DNA of 64,000 nucleotides from Streptomyces sp. V3I8 (GTDB taxonomy: Bacteria; Actinomycetota; Actinomycetes; Streptomycetales; Streptomycetaceae), in the NCBI RefSeq assembly GCF_030817535.1, contig NZ_JAUSZL010000002.1, positions 4,340,001 through 4,404,000 of the forward strand, read 5' to 3'. Within the stretch, counting starts at the first letter, position 1. Each line of letters opens with the position of its first letter. The notes under the pieces were generated by a model, which was given only the letters and a program-made list of their open reading frames with translations, did no database searches and was not told the DNA's origin. This document shows, one piece after another, positions 62,956 to 64,000 of the stretch. The translations under genes were made by a program, and so were the position numbers.

Positions 62956-62976
62956 CGTCGCCGCCTACAGGCGACG
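62956..62976 (+). terminator. Short hairpin after trxA
   Basis: A perfect 7-bp stem (CGTCGCC) with a 7-nt loop, immediately before parS site 12. Confidence 0.4.
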
Positions 62977-62977
62977 A

Positions 62978-62993
62978 TGTTTCACGTGAAACA
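62978..62993. other. parS: parS site 12 (ParB binding)
   Basis: Perfect 16-bp consensus between two hairpins downstream of trxA. Confidence 0.93.
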
Positions 62994-63027
62994 CGGATGG
63001 GCCAACCCGAACGGGTTGGCCCATCCG
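62994..63027. terminator. Bidirectional terminator after trxA
   Basis: A perfect 16-bp stem (CGGATGGGCCAACCCG) with a 2-base loop, touching parS site 12 and serving the convergent GNAT gene as well. Confidence 0.88.
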
Positions 63028-63045
63028 CTTGTGCGGCCGCGGTGG

Positions 63046-63663
63046 CTACAACGGACGCAGCGCTGGTTCCTTCTGTACAGCCCCCAGCAACCGGTCGAGC
63101 GCCAGCTCCACGTCTTCCTTCCAGGAGAGCGTCGTGCGTAGCTCCAGCCGCATCCGCGGGTACGCCGGATGCGGCCGTACCGTCTTGAAGCCCACGGCCA
63201 GCAGATGGTCGGCGGGCAGGACGCAGGCCGGCTCCTTCCACCGGGCGTCACCGAAGGCCTCGATGGCTTTGAAGCCCCGCCGCAGCAGATCCTTGGCGAC
63301 CGTCTGGACCATCACACGTCCGAGTCCCTGCCCTTGGTAGTCCGGCAGGATGAACGCCGTCATCAGTTGAATGGCGTCGGGCGAGACCGGGCTCGTGGGG
63401 AACGCCGTCGAGCGCGGCACGTAGTCGGGCGGTGCGTAAAGCACGAAGCCCACCGGTACGTCGTCGACATAGACCACCCGACCGCATGATCCCCACTCCA
63501 GCAGGACGGCGGAGATCCACGCCTCCTTCTCCAGATCCGGGGTGCCCGCCTTTACCGCGGCCTGGCCGCTGACTGGGTCCAACTCCCAGAAGACGCACGC
63601 GCGACAGCGTTCGGGAAGGTCCTGAAGGTTGTCCAGCGTGAGCGGTACGAGCCGGCGCCCCAT
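63046..63663 (-). CDS. GNAT-family N-acetyltransferase
   Basis: 205 aa. The acetyl-CoA signature is FILPDYQGQGLGRVMVQTVAKDLLRRG. The N-terminus MGRRLVPLTLDNLQDLPERCRACVFWELDPV is conserved for the streptomycete gene next to parAB. Substrate unknown. It overlaps the reading frame of a small membrane ORF at its start. Confidence 0.92.
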   Translation of the reverse strand: MGRRLVPLTLDNLQDLPERCRACVFWELDPVSGQAAVKAGTPDLEKEAWISAVLLEWGSCGRVVYVDDVPVGFVLYAPPDYVPRSTAFPTSPVSPDAIQLMTAFILPDYQGQGLGRVMVQTVAKDLLRRGFKAIEAFGDARWKEPACVLPADHLLAVGFKTVRPHPAYPRMRLELRTTLSWKEDVELALDRLLGAVQKEPALRPL

Positions 63664-63809
63664 GAAGGCAGTTCCTCGCTTTCCTCGCCCGCGGCGTCGC
63701 GGGCGGCTGTCAGAGCGCTCCGTTCCCTGAGCAGGCTGCCGACGAACCCGCCGACCGCTCCGATACCCAGACCTGCGCTCACCAGTCCGGTACGGCTCAC
63801 CGTCCGCAT
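63552..63809 (-). CDS. Possible small membrane protein overlapping the GNAT gene
   Basis: 85 aa. GGGGAGG lies about 9 nt before the ATG at 63809. An N-terminal hydrophobic helix (GLVSAGLGIGAVGGFVGSLL) is followed by a charged region. The last 112 bp overlap the start of the GNAT gene in another frame, an unusual length of overlap. Either a true overlap, or the real C-terminus lies in a frame lost through a sequencing or natural shift. Confidence 0.5.
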   Translation of the reverse strand: MRTVSRTGLVSAGLGIGAVGGFVGSLLRERSALTAARDAAGEESEELPSWGAGSYRSRWTTFRTFPNAVARASSGSWTQSAARPR

Positions 63810-63867
63810 GGCCTTCGCCTCCCCACAGAAGGTGCTGCCAGGTGAATGCGCCTTACCCGATCGCATC

Positions 63868-63894
63868 GTATCGATGAAGCGATTCCATCGATAC
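63868..63894. promoter_or_regulatory. Perfect inverted repeat GTATCGATG-N9-CATCGATAC
   Basis: Nine-bp arms with a 9-bp spacer, in an AT-rich patch 60 bp before the small membrane ORF. It could be the operator or promoter region of that ORF. No known regulator consensus was recognised. Confidence 0.45.
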
Positions 63895-63907
63895 CGCCAA
63901 AAAGCAA

Positions 63908-63951
63908 AGAGCGGGCCGTGTTCCGGTACACACCGGACACAGCCCGCTCTT
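63908..63951. terminator. Terminator-like hairpin upstream of the window end
   Basis: A long inverted repeat (outer arm AGAGCGGGC, a few mismatches inside) between the small membrane ORF and the gene that enters from the right. It would end transcription of that minus-strand gene. Confidence 0.65.
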
Positions 63952-63987
63952 CTGGACAGCCGGTCAAGAACGTCCGGCCCGCTGGAT

Positions 63988-64000
63988 TCAGGACTCCGTC
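63988..64000 (-). CDS. parB: Last codons of a gene entering from the right, probably parB
   Basis: Read on the minus strand, the last bases give Thr-Glu-Ser-stop (stop at 63990-63988). Only conserved gene order suggests its identity: in Streptomyces the GNAT gene is followed by parB and parA. Nothing in four codons can confirm it. Confidence 0.35.

Overview
The window is high-GC DNA from a Streptomyces-type chromosome, close to the replication origin. This rests on the third-position G/C bias of the genes, marker genes specific to streptomycetes (an ssgA-ssgR sporulation pair, a Streptomyces DUF5326 protein, a FemX-type peptidyltransferase), and a gene order that matches the conserved core segment of Streptomyces from the cyd operon down to trxA and the parAB locus. 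It looks like ordinary conserved core: no insertion sequence, prophage, CRISPR array, rRNA or tRNA gene was seen.

Layout. 0.2-3.9 kb: HAD phosphatase, M23 peptidase, GAF sensor kinase. 4-10.2 kb: the cydA-cydB-cydCD cytochrome bd operon with a Rex operator upstream. 10.4-15.5 kb: HisC-type aminotransferase, a small possible ORF, a LacI-family regulator carrying a TTA codon, a metallophosphoesterase and a membrane protein. 15.6-20.5 kb: thiC with a TPP riboswitch, a YibE/F-type membrane protein, ssgA and its activator ssgR. 20.6-28.7 kb: small membrane protein, cupin, a coupled holin-like/ptpA/PLP-lyase operon, LysR regulator, Nudix hydrolase, flavohemoprotein, membrane protein, GNAT. 28.7-34.2 kb: heme-binding-type GlcG protein, MFS pump with divergent MarR regulator, GNAT, serine beta-lactamase-like hydrolase, PIG-L deacetylase. 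34.5-39.7 kb: dnaB, MATE exporter, and the rpsF-ssb-rpsR-rplI operon. 40-47.3 kb: envelope genes (FemX, alanine-racemase-like protein, GT87-type glycosyltransferase, bifunctional penicillin-binding protein). 47.6-53 kb: padR-ino1, MFS protein, small membrane protein, CCA-adding enzyme. 53.2-63 kb: DUF6049-type protein, murJ, pseudokinase, ECF sigma factor and zinc anti-sigma factor, trxB and trxA. The end holds a GNAT gene and probably the last codons of parB.

The main non-gene signal is a dispersed set of 16-bp palindromes matching the ParB site parS (TGTTTCACGTGAAACA). I count twelve good copies plus one degenerate copy. Most lie between genes, but several are built into other functional elements: one forms a hairpin arm inside the thiC TPP riboswitch, two form or overlap the translation start of a gene (both reading M/V-F-H-V-K), three sit at the apex of terminator-like palindromes, one lies inside the linker of the anti-sigma factor, and three lie at exactly 37-bp intervals in the cydB-cydCD gap. 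This fits an origin-proximal centromere in which parS sites have been accommodated within gene-expression signals.

Other regulatory signals read directly: a Rex operator before cydA, a sigma-R-type promoter (GGGAAT-N18-GTT) before trxB, a 27-bp palindrome before padR-ino1, and a cluster of DnaA-box-like sequences upstream of dnaB.
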